A stretch of 45,206 nt of DNA. Source: Spirochaetes bacterium RBG_16_49_21. Lineage in GTDB: Bacteria; Spirochaetota; UBA4802; UBA5550. Under the pieces are notes generated by a model. It was given only the letters and a program-made list of their open reading frames with translations, had not been told where the DNA came from and searched no databases. The DNA lies in NCBI GenBank assembly GCA_001829495.1, contig MIBJ01000070.1:12012-57217 (forward strand). Direction: 5' to 3'. A program made the position numbers and the translations under genes. Shown here in pieces: positions 35,574-43,390 of the stretch. The stretch's first letter is position 1. The number at the start of each line of letters is the position of its first letter.

Positions 35574-35697
35574 TAATACTGCTGAATTGTTGCGTGCTTA
35601 TTTTTTACGTTGGGAAAAGTCCTGGAAAGCCAATTAATGGCAATGAATGGCGTCAATTTTTTTGTATTATACCGTGAAGAAAGGCAATAATTACACC

Positions 35698-36399
35698 TTA
35701 CCCCAAGTAGGCTTTTTTCAGTTCTTCATTGGCCGTTATATCCTCGCTCCTGCCCTCGGCCGCGATTCTGCCGTTTTCAAGCACATAGGCGCGGTTCGAA
35801 TATTTCAATGCCATAATTGCGTTCTGTTCCACCAGGAGTATTGTCTTTCCCCGCCTGTTGATGTCGGCTATGATTGAAAAGACATTCTTCACCAGAATCG
35901 GGGACAAGCCCATCGAGGGCTCATCCATGATAAAAAAATCCGCATCCGCAGCGAAAGCCCTGGCTATGGCCAGTATCTGCTGTTCGCCGCCGCTCAATGT
36001 GGAAGCGAGCTGCCGTCGTCTATCGCCGAGCAGCGGGAACATATCAAACAGTTCGTTTATCACCGGGGATGTCATACTCCGGGTTCTGTTCGCAAAGGTC
36101 GCCAGCAGCAGGTTTTCAATAACCGTCAGGTTCCCAAAGATACCGCGCCCCTCGGGAACATGCGCGATTCCCCTGCGGGCGATTTCATGGGCTTTGCACC
36201 GCGTAATATTTTCATTTTTATAAAGGATCGTGCCGGAGGCGGCCGGAATCAACCGGGATATCGTTCGAAGCGTTGTTGACTTTCCCGCACCGTTTGCGCC
36301 TATGAGCGTGACGATTTCTCCCTCATCCACATGGAGGGAGACGCCGTGCAGCACGGCGATGGGACCATAACCCGCGTGCAAATTTTCAATGACGAGCAT
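35698..36399 (-). CDS. livF: branched-chain amino-acid ABC transporter ATPase
   Basis: 233 aa, one ATP-binding cassette: Walker A GANGAGKSTT, Q-loop region, signature LSGGEQQ, Walker B ADFFIMDEPSMGLSP, and H-loop NAIMALKYSN. The short GLSPILV tail is typical of LivF. It is the last gene of a five-gene operon and overlaps livG by 14 bp. With LivG it powers the LivH/LivM permease. Confidence 0.95.
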   Translation of the reverse strand: MLVIENLHAGYGPIAVLHGVSLHVDEGEIVTLIGANGAGKSTTLRTISRLIPAASGTILYKNENITRCKAHEIARRGIAHVPEGRGIFGNLTVIENLLLATFANRTRSMTSPVINELFDMFPLLGDRRRQLASTLSGGEQQILAIARAFAADADFFIMDEPSMGLSPILVKNVFSIIADINRRGKTILLVEQNAIMALKYSNRAYVLENGRIAAEGRSEDITANEELKKAYLG

Positions 36400-37192
36400 C
36401 TGCCTGGTCTTCTCCGAAATATGCTTTTACTACCGCCTCACTTTGGCCGAGTCCGGATGTCATTCCATCGAAGATAGTTTCCCCGAAATCAAGCACCTTT
36501 ACGTAATCACAGAGCTTCACGACAAGCTGCATCCGGTGTTCAATGAGAATTATCGTGACCCCGAATTCCTTCCGTACCCACAGGATAAGCTCAGCCAGAT
36601 TGTGGAGCTCGGCGGGATTCATGCCGGCGCCCGGTTCGTCAAGAAGGAGCAGCTCCGGTTTGCTCAGAAGCGCACGGGCGAGCTCAATCTTTCTTTGCTG
36701 GCCGTAGGGGAGGCTCGCAGCCTGTTCATGCATTCGATCGGCAAGGCCGAATTTTTCAAGTATGGCCGAGGATGATCCCCGGACGCGATTTTCCCAATTA
36801 TGGTATTGCCGCGTGCGGAAGACGGCGCTCCATAACGGATAGCTCAGGTTGCCGTAGGCGGCGGTTCTGACGTTGTCGAGCACGGACATGGATTTAAAGA
36901 GCCTGATGTTCTGAAAGGTCCGCGCGATTCCCTGGGCGATTATTGCAGGGGAGGGCAGACCGTCTATATATTCATTTTTAAATATTATTTCACCTTCGTC
37001 GGGCTTATATACGCCGGTTATGAGATTAAATACCGTGGTCTTCCCGGCACCGTTCGGACCCAGTATCCCCCAGATGGCGCCCGAATCAACCGAGAGGTTA
37101 AAGTTGGATACGGCCTTGAGGCCGCCAAACGAGTGCGAGAGGCCGTTTACCCGGAAAAGCAGCTTGGTGCTATTTTTTTCGTCCATGATCAT
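36386..37192 (-). CDS. livG: branched-chain amino-acid ABC transporter ATPase
   Basis: 268 aa, the longer ATPase of the pair: Walker A GPNGAGKTT, a LivG-type insertion with RTFQNIRLFKSMSVLDNV, ABC signature reading LPYGQQRKIE, Walker B LLLLDEPGAGMNP, and H-loop IEHRMQLVV. Overlap with livM (23 bp) and livF (14 bp) shows translational coupling. Confidence 0.95.
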   Translation of the reverse strand: MIMDEKNSTKLLFRVNGLSHSFGGLKAVSNFNLSVDSGAIWGILGPNGAGKTTVFNLITGVYKPDEGEIIFKNEYIDGLPSPAIIAQGIARTFQNIRLFKSMSVLDNVRTAAYGNLSYPLWSAVFRTRQYHNWENRVRGSSSAILEKFGLADRMHEQAASLPYGQQRKIELARALLSKPELLLLDEPGAGMNPAELHNLAELILWVRKEFGVTIILIEHRMQLVVKLCDYVKVLDFGETIFDGMTSGLGQSEAVVKAYFGEDQADARH

Positions 37193-38114
37193 TTTCTTTT
37201 GGAATAAATAATCTCCATTCTCTTCCGCCCATGATGCCCAGGGGCCGGTATATCATGAGCATGACCAGCGCTACCGGAGCAAACACAAACCTCCAGATGC
37301 CGAGGAAGCGCAGCGCTTCTATCAAAACCGTCCAGATAGCTGCGCCCAGTATCGAACCGATGATCGTTCCGCTTCCGCCGAGATAGAGCATAAGAAGGAT
37401 ATCGGTTGATTTCAGTATGGAGAATGTTCGCGGATTTATAAATTGGATCAGATGAGCGAAAAGACCTCCCGCGATGCCGGCGAAAAAGGACGATATGACA
37501 AACGCCAGAATCTTCACCTGCTTTGTATCTACCGACACCAGATTCGCCGCTACCTCATCGTCCCGGACGGCGATAATCCCTCTTCCGAAATTGCTGTACA
37601 CGATATTTCGAATCACCATGATTGACGCTATAGTGCACAGGTACACTCCGGACAGGTTTGTGTATTTCTGGATGCCGTGATACCCCTGGGGGCCGCCGAA
37701 CCAGGGCAGGTTTTCAAGGACGCTTTTGGTGATCATGATGAGCGCCAGCGTGATAATTGCCAGGTAATCATCGCGGGCGCGGAATGCCGGTACCGCAATC
37801 ATAAAGCCAAGAAACGCGGCGCAGATCCCGCCGGCAAAAAGCGAAAGCGGAAAGAACGCCGGATTCTGCGGAAAAACCGATACGGAAAAAAATGATGCGG
37901 CATAGGCACCCACCGCCATGAACGCCGCGTGGCCGACTGAAAATTCACCCATGTAGCCGTTGACCAGATTGAGGCTGACGGTGAGGATAACATTGATGCC
38001 GATATACATGATGATTTGCGCGAGATACTGGTCTGCAAGATTAAAGGTGTCGCACACAAACGCTGCGGCAAAACCAGCGACGAGCAGTAATCCCATAGAT
38101 ATCTTTCGCGGCAT
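37170..38114 (-). CDS. livM: branched-chain amino-acid ABC transporter permease
   Basis: 314 aa with about 8-9 membrane helices. It carries NLVNGYMGEFSVGHAAFMAVGAY, the conserved LivM segment, and the EAA-like loop VRDDEVAANLVSVDTKQVKI, which contacts the ATPases. It lies 3 bp after livH and overlaps livG. Confidence 0.94.
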   Translation of the reverse strand: MPRKISMGLLLVAGFAAAFVCDTFNLADQYLAQIIMYIGINVILTVSLNLVNGYMGEFSVGHAAFMAVGAYAASFFSVSVFPQNPAFFPLSLFAGGICAAFLGFMIAVPAFRARDDYLAIITLALIMITKSVLENLPWFGGPQGYHGIQKYTNLSGVYLCTIASIMVIRNIVYSNFGRGIIAVRDDEVAANLVSVDTKQVKILAFVISSFFAGIAGGLFAHLIQFINPRTFSILKSTDILLMLYLGGSGTIIGSILGAAIWTVLIEALRFLGIWRFVFAPVALVMLMIYRPLGIMGGREWRLFIPKENDHGRKK

Positions 38115-38117
38115 AGG

Positions 38118-38990
38118 CTATACCTTTTTTTGAACGGGGACGCCGAACAGGCCGGATGGCCTGAAAAGCAGAATTATGAGCAAAAGCCCGAACACGATCA
38201 TGTCTTTATAGGTCGAAGGAAGAAACGCCGCGGAGAGTATCTCAACCGCACCAAGAAGGAAACCGCCCACCACCGCACCCTTCACATTCCCGATCCCGCC
38301 GATGACCGCCGAGACGAAGGCCTTCCATCCCACGATGATGCCCATGTAGGGATCGATGATCGGGTAGGCCAGCCCCACGAAAATGCCGGCTACGGCAGCG
38401 AGGCCGGCCCCGATGGCAAAGGTGAAGGAGATTATTTTATCCACATTAATTCCGAACAGCGGCGCATAGGTCTTGTCCCATGACAGCGCGCGCATCGCCA
38501 TTCCGGTTTTTGTCTTCGCTATCAGGCGGTCGAGCGCGGTCATGAGCGCTATCGACACCGCTATGATGATGATCTGGATGTTGGTGGCGGTAAAGGCTCC
38601 GATGGTTATGATATTCAGGTCGATGAGAGCGGGAAACTTTTTCGGCTCTGGCCCGACAACGGCAAGGGTGATGGTTTCCAAGAAGAGTCCCACACCCAGC
38701 GCGGTAATAACCGCCGAGGCCCGGGGGGCGGTGCGCAGGGGACGGTAGGCGAGCCGTTCAATGGTCACCCCGAGAAGACCGACGGCGCAGAAGGCGAGCG
38801 GCAGGATCAGGGCGATGGGCATGTTTAAATAAACGGCCAGAAACAGGGCCGCATAAGATCCGATCATGAATATATCGCCGTGCGCAAAATTGATCAGCCG
38901 AAGCACGCCGTAGACCATCGAATAGCCGAGGGCTATGAGCGCGTATATGCTTCCCAGCTGCAACGCATTTAATGCCTGTTGTACGATCAT
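38118..38990 (-). CDS. livH: branched-chain amino-acid ABC transporter permease
   Basis: 290 aa with about 8 membrane helices. ALGYSMVYGVLRLINFAHGD is the LivH hallmark. The loop KTGMAMRALSWDKTYAPLFG is the ATPase-contact site, and GGIGNVKGAVVGGFLLG follows. It overlaps the binding-protein gene by 4 bp. Confidence 0.95.
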   Translation of the reverse strand: MIVQQALNALQLGSIYALIALGYSMVYGVLRLINFAHGDIFMIGSYAALFLAVYLNMPIALILPLAFCAVGLLGVTIERLAYRPLRTAPRASAVITALGVGLFLETITLAVVGPEPKKFPALIDLNIITIGAFTATNIQIIIIAVSIALMTALDRLIAKTKTGMAMRALSWDKTYAPLFGINVDKIISFTFAIGAGLAAVAGIFVGLAYPIIDPYMGIIVGWKAFVSAVIGGIGNVKGAVVGGFLLGAVEILSAAFLPSTYKDMIVFGLLLIILLFRPSGLFGVPVQKKV

Positions 38991-40126
38991 GGATTAACGG
39001 TATCGTAGTACTTAAAGGCGTTATCCCTGATTTGAATTACAACAGCGCTTTTGACCGGCGATCCGGATCCGGATGAGAATTTCATCGTGCCGGTAACGCC
39101 CGGGAAATTGCTGAGCTTCGAAAGCTCGGCGAGAACATTTTCCGGATTTCTGCTTTTGGCTTTCTTAACGCTCTCGAATAGCATGCCGAACGCGTCATAG
39201 GTCAAAGCGGCGACGTCATCGGGTTTTGCGCCGTATTTGGCTTCGTAGTCCGCAATGAATTTTTTCGCCTTTTCAGTGGCCATATCCGGCGCATAATGGG
39301 TGGTAAAATAAAGTCCGTTCATTATATCCTTACCCAACGTTAATATTTCTTCAGAACCCCATGAGTCGCTTCCCACGATCATGCCCTTAAGTCCCTGCTG
39401 CCGCGCCTGCTGTATCTGCAGCGGCACTTCGTTATAATAATTGGGCAGGAAAAGCACATCAGCCCGTGAGGCTTTAATCTTCGAGAGCTGGGCGGAGAAA
39501 TCCTTGTCGCCGGTAGAGTAGGATTCAAACGCGGTAACGGCGCCTCCGGCTTTGATAAACTCGGCTTTAAATACTTCGGCGATTCCCTTGTTGTACTCTG
39601 ATGTAATGTCAAAGAGCACGGCGGCCCTTCGCGCTTTAAGCTTCTTATAAATAAAGGATGATACCACAACGCCCTGGAAGTCATCGGTGAAACATGAGCG
39701 GTAGATATATTTTTTCTTTTCAGTCAGCTTCGGTATCGTCGACCAGGGGGAGATCATGATGAGCTTGTTGCTCTCGGCGACGATCGCCGCGGGGACCGCA
39801 TTTCTTGAGGCATTGGGGCCGATCATGGCCACGACACCCTTGCTTACGAACTTCTGGGCGACCGCGGCGGCCGATTCCGCTTTGTCTTCGTTATCTTCAG
39901 CGAGGATCTCGACGCGCATGGTTTTACCGTCTACCGCAATTCCTCCCTGATCATTTATTTCGGCAGCCGCCATTTTCGCGGCATTTACGCATGATTTGCC
40001 CGCAACCGGTATCGAGCCGGTCAGCTCGGCGTTTACGCCGATTGATATGACATTTGAGTCCTTACAGGATGAGAATACCGTTATCCCGATACAAATCAAT
40101 ACCGCAACTATCAGTTTTTGTTTCAT
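38987..40126 (-). CDS. livK: branched-chain amino-acid ABC transporter substrate-binding lipoprotein
   Basis: The 379-aa protein (from ATG 40126; a start at 40138 adds four residues) has a lipobox FSSC (Cys22), so it is a lipid-anchored periplasmic binding protein. ELTGSIPVAGKSCVNAAKMA and AEINDQGG match the type 1 binding fold of LivJ/LivK. The ligand may be branched-chain amino acids, other amides, or short organic acids, since this family is broad. First gene of the liv operon. Confidence 0.93.
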   Translation of the reverse strand: MKQKLIVAVLICIGITVFSSCKDSNVISIGVNAELTGSIPVAGKSCVNAAKMAAAEINDQGGIAVDGKTMRVEILAEDNEDKAESAAAVAQKFVSKGVVAMIGPNASRNAVPAAIVAESNKLIMISPWSTIPKLTEKKKYIYRSCFTDDFQGVVVSSFIYKKLKARRAAVLFDITSEYNKGIAEVFKAEFIKAGGAVTAFESYSTGDKDFSAQLSKIKASRADVLFLPNYYNEVPLQIQQARQQGLKGMIVGSDSWGSEEILTLGKDIMNGLYFTTHYAPDMATEKAKKFIADYEAKYGAKPDDVAALTYDAFGMLFESVKKAKSRNPENVLAELSKLSNFPGVTGTMKFSSGSGSPVKSAVVIQIRDNAFKYYDTVNP

Positions 40127-40138
40127 ATGAATACCCAT

Positions 40139-40294
40139 CAGAAGTTTTTGATTAACTATTCAGCTATTTAATTATTTCTCACAAAGTCGCAAAGAAGAAT
40201 CTGTGTAATGAGTGTTATTCATGTACAGGAAAGTCAAGAAAATATTATCTGACGATGTATGTTTATGTACTGAAAAATATCACAGTATGCTACA
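40139..40294. other. liv operon upstream region with repeat fragments
   Basis: It holds a TAACTATTCAGC end (40153-40164), the same end as the MITE-like element at 40744, and a fragment of the CGCAAAG repeat (40177-40197). The liv promoter must lie here on the minus strand. I see no clear boxes. Confidence 0.4.
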
Positions 40295-40654
40295 CTATAT
40301 AATAATTATTTCATTTTTATTCTCGGCCGGCTCGGACACAACAATAAACGCGTCGCACCGGGTGAGACCTGGAAGGTTGGTAAAGGCTCCGTAACAGGAA
40401 ACGTTCCGGGTCTTTATAAGATGCTTAATATGCTTCCTTCTCTCCGCTTTCGACGGAAACACAAGTATCTCGCACCTCTCGTCTTCAACAAAAACAAGCA
40501 AGTACCCCGGGCCCCCGCGCTTGGGCGCCTGATATCTCCTGGTGTCACGCATACTGCAATTCCGGCGGATTCCGACTCTACACCCTATACCTTCGTCTGG
40601 TATAACGTATCCGGCAACAAAAGTATAGAGACGGGGCGCAAGTGAAAACGGCAT
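40295..40654 (-). CDS. hypothetical protein
   Basis: A 119-codon frame that is GC-richer than its surroundings. A plausible internal start is at 40552 (GGA 8 nt upstream; 85 aa). The C-terminal part (GYLLVFVEDERCEILVFPSK, then CDAFIVVSEPAENKNEIIII) alternates hydrophobic strands and charged turns, as real proteins do, but I recognise no family. It lies in a repeat-rich gap, so it may be a remnant. Opposite-strand frames here are less protein-like. Confidence 0.35.
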   Translation of the reverse strand: MPFSLAPRLYTFVAGYVIPDEGIGCRVGIRRNCSMRDTRRYQAPKRGGPGYLLVFVEDERCEILVFPSKAERRKHIKHLIKTRNVSCYGAFTNLPGLTRCDAFIVVSEPAENKNEIIII

Positions 40655-40743
40655 TTGTGAGTAGGCTGTTTCCTGTCACACTAGCCCCTTGTTGATAAGA
40701 AAAAATACCTACTCCCGGAGCGTGTGCTTGATTAAGATTTTGG

Positions 40744-40870
40744 GTAACTATTCAGCATAACATTATAAAATAGTGATTAATAATTTCCCCCGCCGCCCCC
40801 GGCGGCGGGGGAAATTATGTTCACATTATCTTATTTAATGTTTAAATTATGGAATTTGTTGAATAGTTAC
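40744..40870. mobile_element. MITE-like element with a long perfect central hairpin
   Basis: The ends GTAACTATTCAGCA (40744-40757) and TGTTGAATAGTTAC (40857-40870) are inverted with one mismatch in 14. Between them, an 18-bp perfect stem (40780-40797 and 40801-40818, GC-rich GCCGCC/GGCGGC at the tip) closes on a CCC loop. There is no ORF. Single matching ends occur at 40153-40164 and 8631-8640. Confidence 0.55.
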
Positions 40871-40984
40871 GATTTTGCAATGTTATTGATTCAGGGATAT
40901 AATTTTATCAAAACTTCATAAAACATCATAACCGTAATATAATACGGTGTTAATGTCAAACAATTTTTGATATTTATCTGACTT

Positions 40985-41224
40985 ATGGAAAAAAGGTCAG
41001 ATAACGATTTTCCCAATTTTTTAAAACAACTTGGGCAAAATTTAAGAAAAGAACGAAATAAAAAGGAAATTAGCCAAGAAAAGTTAGCAGAAATCAACAA
41101 TATAGATTACAAATATTATCAGCGTATTGAGACTGGAAGAGTAAATATAACAATTAAGACATTATATAAATTGTCAAAAAGCTTAAATATTAAACCGTAC
41201 AAATTGCTTGATAAAGAAAGTTGA
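40985..41224 (+). CDS. small XRE-family HTH regulator
   Basis: 79 aa, a single helix-turn-helix of the Xre/Cro type: LGQNLRKERNKKEISQEKLAEINNID (helices 1-2), YYQRIETGRVNITIKTLYKL (helix 3 onward), and KSLNIKPYKLL. Size and sequence resemble restriction-modification controller (C) proteins. It is AT-rich, about 16 kb from the RM pair, with no endonuclease beside it. Its target is unknown. Confidence 0.8.
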   Translation: MEKRSDNDFPNFLKQLGQNLRKERNKKEISQEKLAEINNIDYKYYQRIETGRVNITIKTLYKLSKSLNIKPYKLLDKES

Positions 41225-41310
41225 CTTTCCATGACTTAATCGACCGTCAGGCAGTTTAAAGCGACAGTAATAAATGCGGTTTCTTCGATAAAGATAAAAA
41301 GGCTTTGCTG

Positions 41311-41384
41311 CGCGTCCGGCAGGAGTCGAACCTGCGACCTACGGATTCGTAGTCCGGCGCTCTATCCAACTGAGCTACGGACGC
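41311..41384 (-). tRNA. tRNA-Arg (ACG)
   Basis: On the minus strand a 74-nt cloverleaf: acceptor GCGTCCG pairing with CGGACGC, D-arm GCTCAGTTGGATAGAGC, anticodon stem CGGA-CTACGAA-TCCG with anticodon ACG, and T-arm GCAGGTTCGACTCCTGC. The 3' CCA is not encoded. ACG, read after A34-to-I34 editing, needs TadA. Confidence 0.95.
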
Positions 41385-41461
41385 GTTTCATAAAACTCCG
41401 GTTAGCAGGCATTATATATATTTGACGGAAGCTCCCCGGTCAAGTGTAAATTTAGAAAGCA

Positions 41462-41839
41462 TTACACGTCTAACTTGTCGGCAAACTTCATGACAACCGG
41501 GAATTCATACATGCTCTTGTCCTTGATCTTCAAGAATCCCCCGGCGCATACGCAGAAATAAGCACAATGCGACAGGTAGACCGAGATTACGAATGCCAGC
41601 TTGATTGCACGCAGCGTTATCGGGACAAAGGCTGATAAGAAGGTGATCACGATCGGCGCGGCAGTGAAAAAAAGCGCCAAAATAAAAGCCTGCTTCGCGT
41701 GATGCATGGCGAAATTGTCGCCTTTCTTAAAGATGAACGGATACATCCATCCGATAAACGGGAACCAGGTGAGCCAGACAAGATAAACATCGAAATCGAT
41801 CCGGTACCGCTTATTTGTTACCTTAATTTTTTCAATCAT
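41462..41839 (-). CDS. small membrane protein, DUF4870/Tic20-like
   Basis: 125 aa with about three membrane helices: VYLVWLTWFPFIGWMYPFIF, AFILALFFTAAPIVITFLSA and LAFVISVYLSHCAYFCVC. The segment FAMHHAKQAFIL after the first helix matches the HA-KQA pattern of DUF4870/Tic20-like proteins. Function is unknown. It lies between tRNA genes and is probably transcribed alone. Confidence 0.65.
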   Translation of the reverse strand: MIEKIKVTNKRYRIDFDVYLVWLTWFPFIGWMYPFIFKKGDNFAMHHAKQAFILALFFTAAPIVITFLSAFVPITLRAIKLAFVISVYLSHCAYFCVCAGGFLKIKDKSMYEFPVVMKFADKLDV

Positions 41840-41854
41840 TACGGCTCATCTCAA

Positions 41855-41941
<87 letters not shown>

Positions 41942-41949
41942 CATAGTCT

Positions 41950-42034
41950 CGGAGAGTGAGGGATTCGAACCCCCGGTGCCTTTCGGCACAACGGTTTTCA
42001 AGACCGCCTCCATCGGCCACTCGGACAACTCTCC
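41950..42034 (-). tRNA. tRNA-Ser (TGA)
   Basis: 85-nt cloverleaf 8 bp upstream of tRNA-Ser(GCT) on the same strand, so the two are probably co-transcribed. Acceptor GGAGAGT with ACTCTCC, anticodon loop TCTTGAAAA, a long variable arm, and T-arm GGGGGTTCGAATCCCTC. Confidence 0.95.
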
Positions 42035-42096
42035 GAAAGCAAAAATATTAGGATATGAACGATTGTCAAATAAAAAAGATGATTACCGCACCGGTT

Positions 42097-42966
42097 TCAA
42101 TGATTGCCCACGATCTCGGTGCCGATTCCCGCGTCGGTAAAGATCTCCAGCAGAACCGCGTGCTCGACCCTGCCATCGATGATATGCGCCTTGCCCACTC
42201 CGCCCCCTACCGCTTCGCAGCAGCAGTTCACTTTAGGGATCATGCCGCCGGTGATCTGGCCCTTTTCAATGTGCGATTTCACTTTTTTCATCTCCAGGGA
42301 TGACGCGAGCCGGTCGTCCAGAAGAACCCCCTCCACGTCGGTGAGGAGAATAAGCTTTTCCGCCTTGAGGGATTCGGCGATCCTCCCGGCAGCCAGATCC
42401 GCATTGATATTGTAAGTGATCCCCTTCTCATCCACTCCGATGGGTGCGATCACCGGGATGAACCGGTCCCGGTCGAGGGTCTCCAGTATCGTAGAATCAA
42501 TCGACTTCACGGACCCGACCTGGCCGATGTCGACCGCCTGATTATCACTGTTGATATGATACAGCTTCTGCGCCGTGATCAGGTTCCCATCCTTGCCCGA
42601 CAGGCCGACCGCTTTCCCGCCTATAATATTGATGTTGCTCACGATCTCCTTGTTTATCTTCCCCACCAATACCATCTCCACGACGCTCATGGTTTCGCCG
42701 TCGGTGATCCGGAGCCCGTCCACGAAATCGCTCTTTTTGCCGATCTGTTTGAGAAGCTCGCTGATCTGCGGCCCGCCGCCGTGCACGATGACCGGATTTA
42801 TTCCGACCAGCTTGAGCAGCACCATGTCCCTCGCAAATGATACCTGGAGCGAGTCATCCACCATGGCATGCCCCCCGTACTTGATGACGATGGTCTTGCC
42901 GCTGAACTCCCTTATGTAGGGGAGCGACTCAAGCAGGGTGTTTACTTTTTCTATATATTTCTTCAT
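42097..42966 (-). CDS. argB: acetylglutamate kinase
   Basis: The second enzyme of arginine synthesis, phosphorylating N-acetylglutamate. The 289-aa amino-acid-kinase fold has [10 protein letters not shown] (phosphate-binding Lys), [34 protein letters not shown], and [22 protein letters not shown]. The usual KxxACxxA phrase reads [10 protein letters not shown]. No other arg genes adjoin. A C-terminal feedback-type region ([20 protein letters not shown]) is complete. Confidence 0.96.
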   Translation of the reverse strand: MKKYIEKVNTLLESLPYIREFSGKTIVIKYGGHAMVDDSLQVSFARDMVLLKLVGINPVIVHGGGPQISELLKQIGKKSDFVDGLRITDGETMSVVEMVLVGKINKEIVSNINIIGGKAVGLSGKDGNLITAQKLYHINSDNQAVDIGQVGSVKSIDSTILETLDRDRFIPVIAPIGVDEKGITYNINADLAAGRIAESLKAEKLILLTDVEGVLLDDRLASSLEMKKVKSHIEKGQITGGMIPKVNCCCEAVGGGVGKAHIIDGRVEHAVLLEIFTDAGIGTEIVGNH

Positions 42967-43057
42967 TGTGCGCGGCCCGCGATCATGTCAAGGTATGATT
43001 CACCAGGTATCAATCTACCGGTTAAGTCAATAATATTTTCATGTTTCACGCACTCAT

Positions 43058-43216
43058 GCCCCCCAACCCCCCCAGAGGGGGGCTTGCGTTCAGCACCATC
43101 GGTTTCCCATGCTTCTAATGATACATATTTATCAGCTACAGCGCTCATTTGATAGAAGCTTTTAAGTCCCCCTCTGGGCGCCGCACTGAGCCCGTCGAAG
43201 TGGGATTTAGGGGGCC
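43058..43216. repeat. G/C-tract palindromic repeat, copy 3, with a nested insert
   Basis: The left arm (C-rich, ending AGAGGGGGGCTT) and right arm (AAGTCCCCCTCTGGG, then GGATTTAGGGGG) are complementary. The right arm is split by 24 bp (43179-43202) containing CACTGAGCCCGTCGAAGTG, which itself has the form of another dispersed hairpin repeat. No gene is supported here. Confidence 0.55.
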
Positions 43217-43390
43217 GAGAAGCTTGATTTAAAGATACGGGGAATGATTAGCAGAGGGTTGAGAGGTCTAATTAATTGAGCTTTACATATACCCTCAGTT
43301 CATATATACTTTACCCCGTGATTTTTGCGCAATAACTTCTTGATAAAATTGCGCCCATGAAAAATTCTATCTTGAAAGTAAATATAACAA
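43217..43390. other. murJ upstream region
   Basis: AT-rich, including TTTACATATACCCTC and TATATACTTTACC. No well-spaced promoter or ribosome site is clear before the murJ ATG at 43391 (nearest purine run GAAAG). Confidence 0.3.

Noticed and set aside
42963..43148. 61-codon minus-strand ORF upstream of argB
   Set aside because: It runs through the G/C-tract repeat; probably repeat-borne and non-functional.
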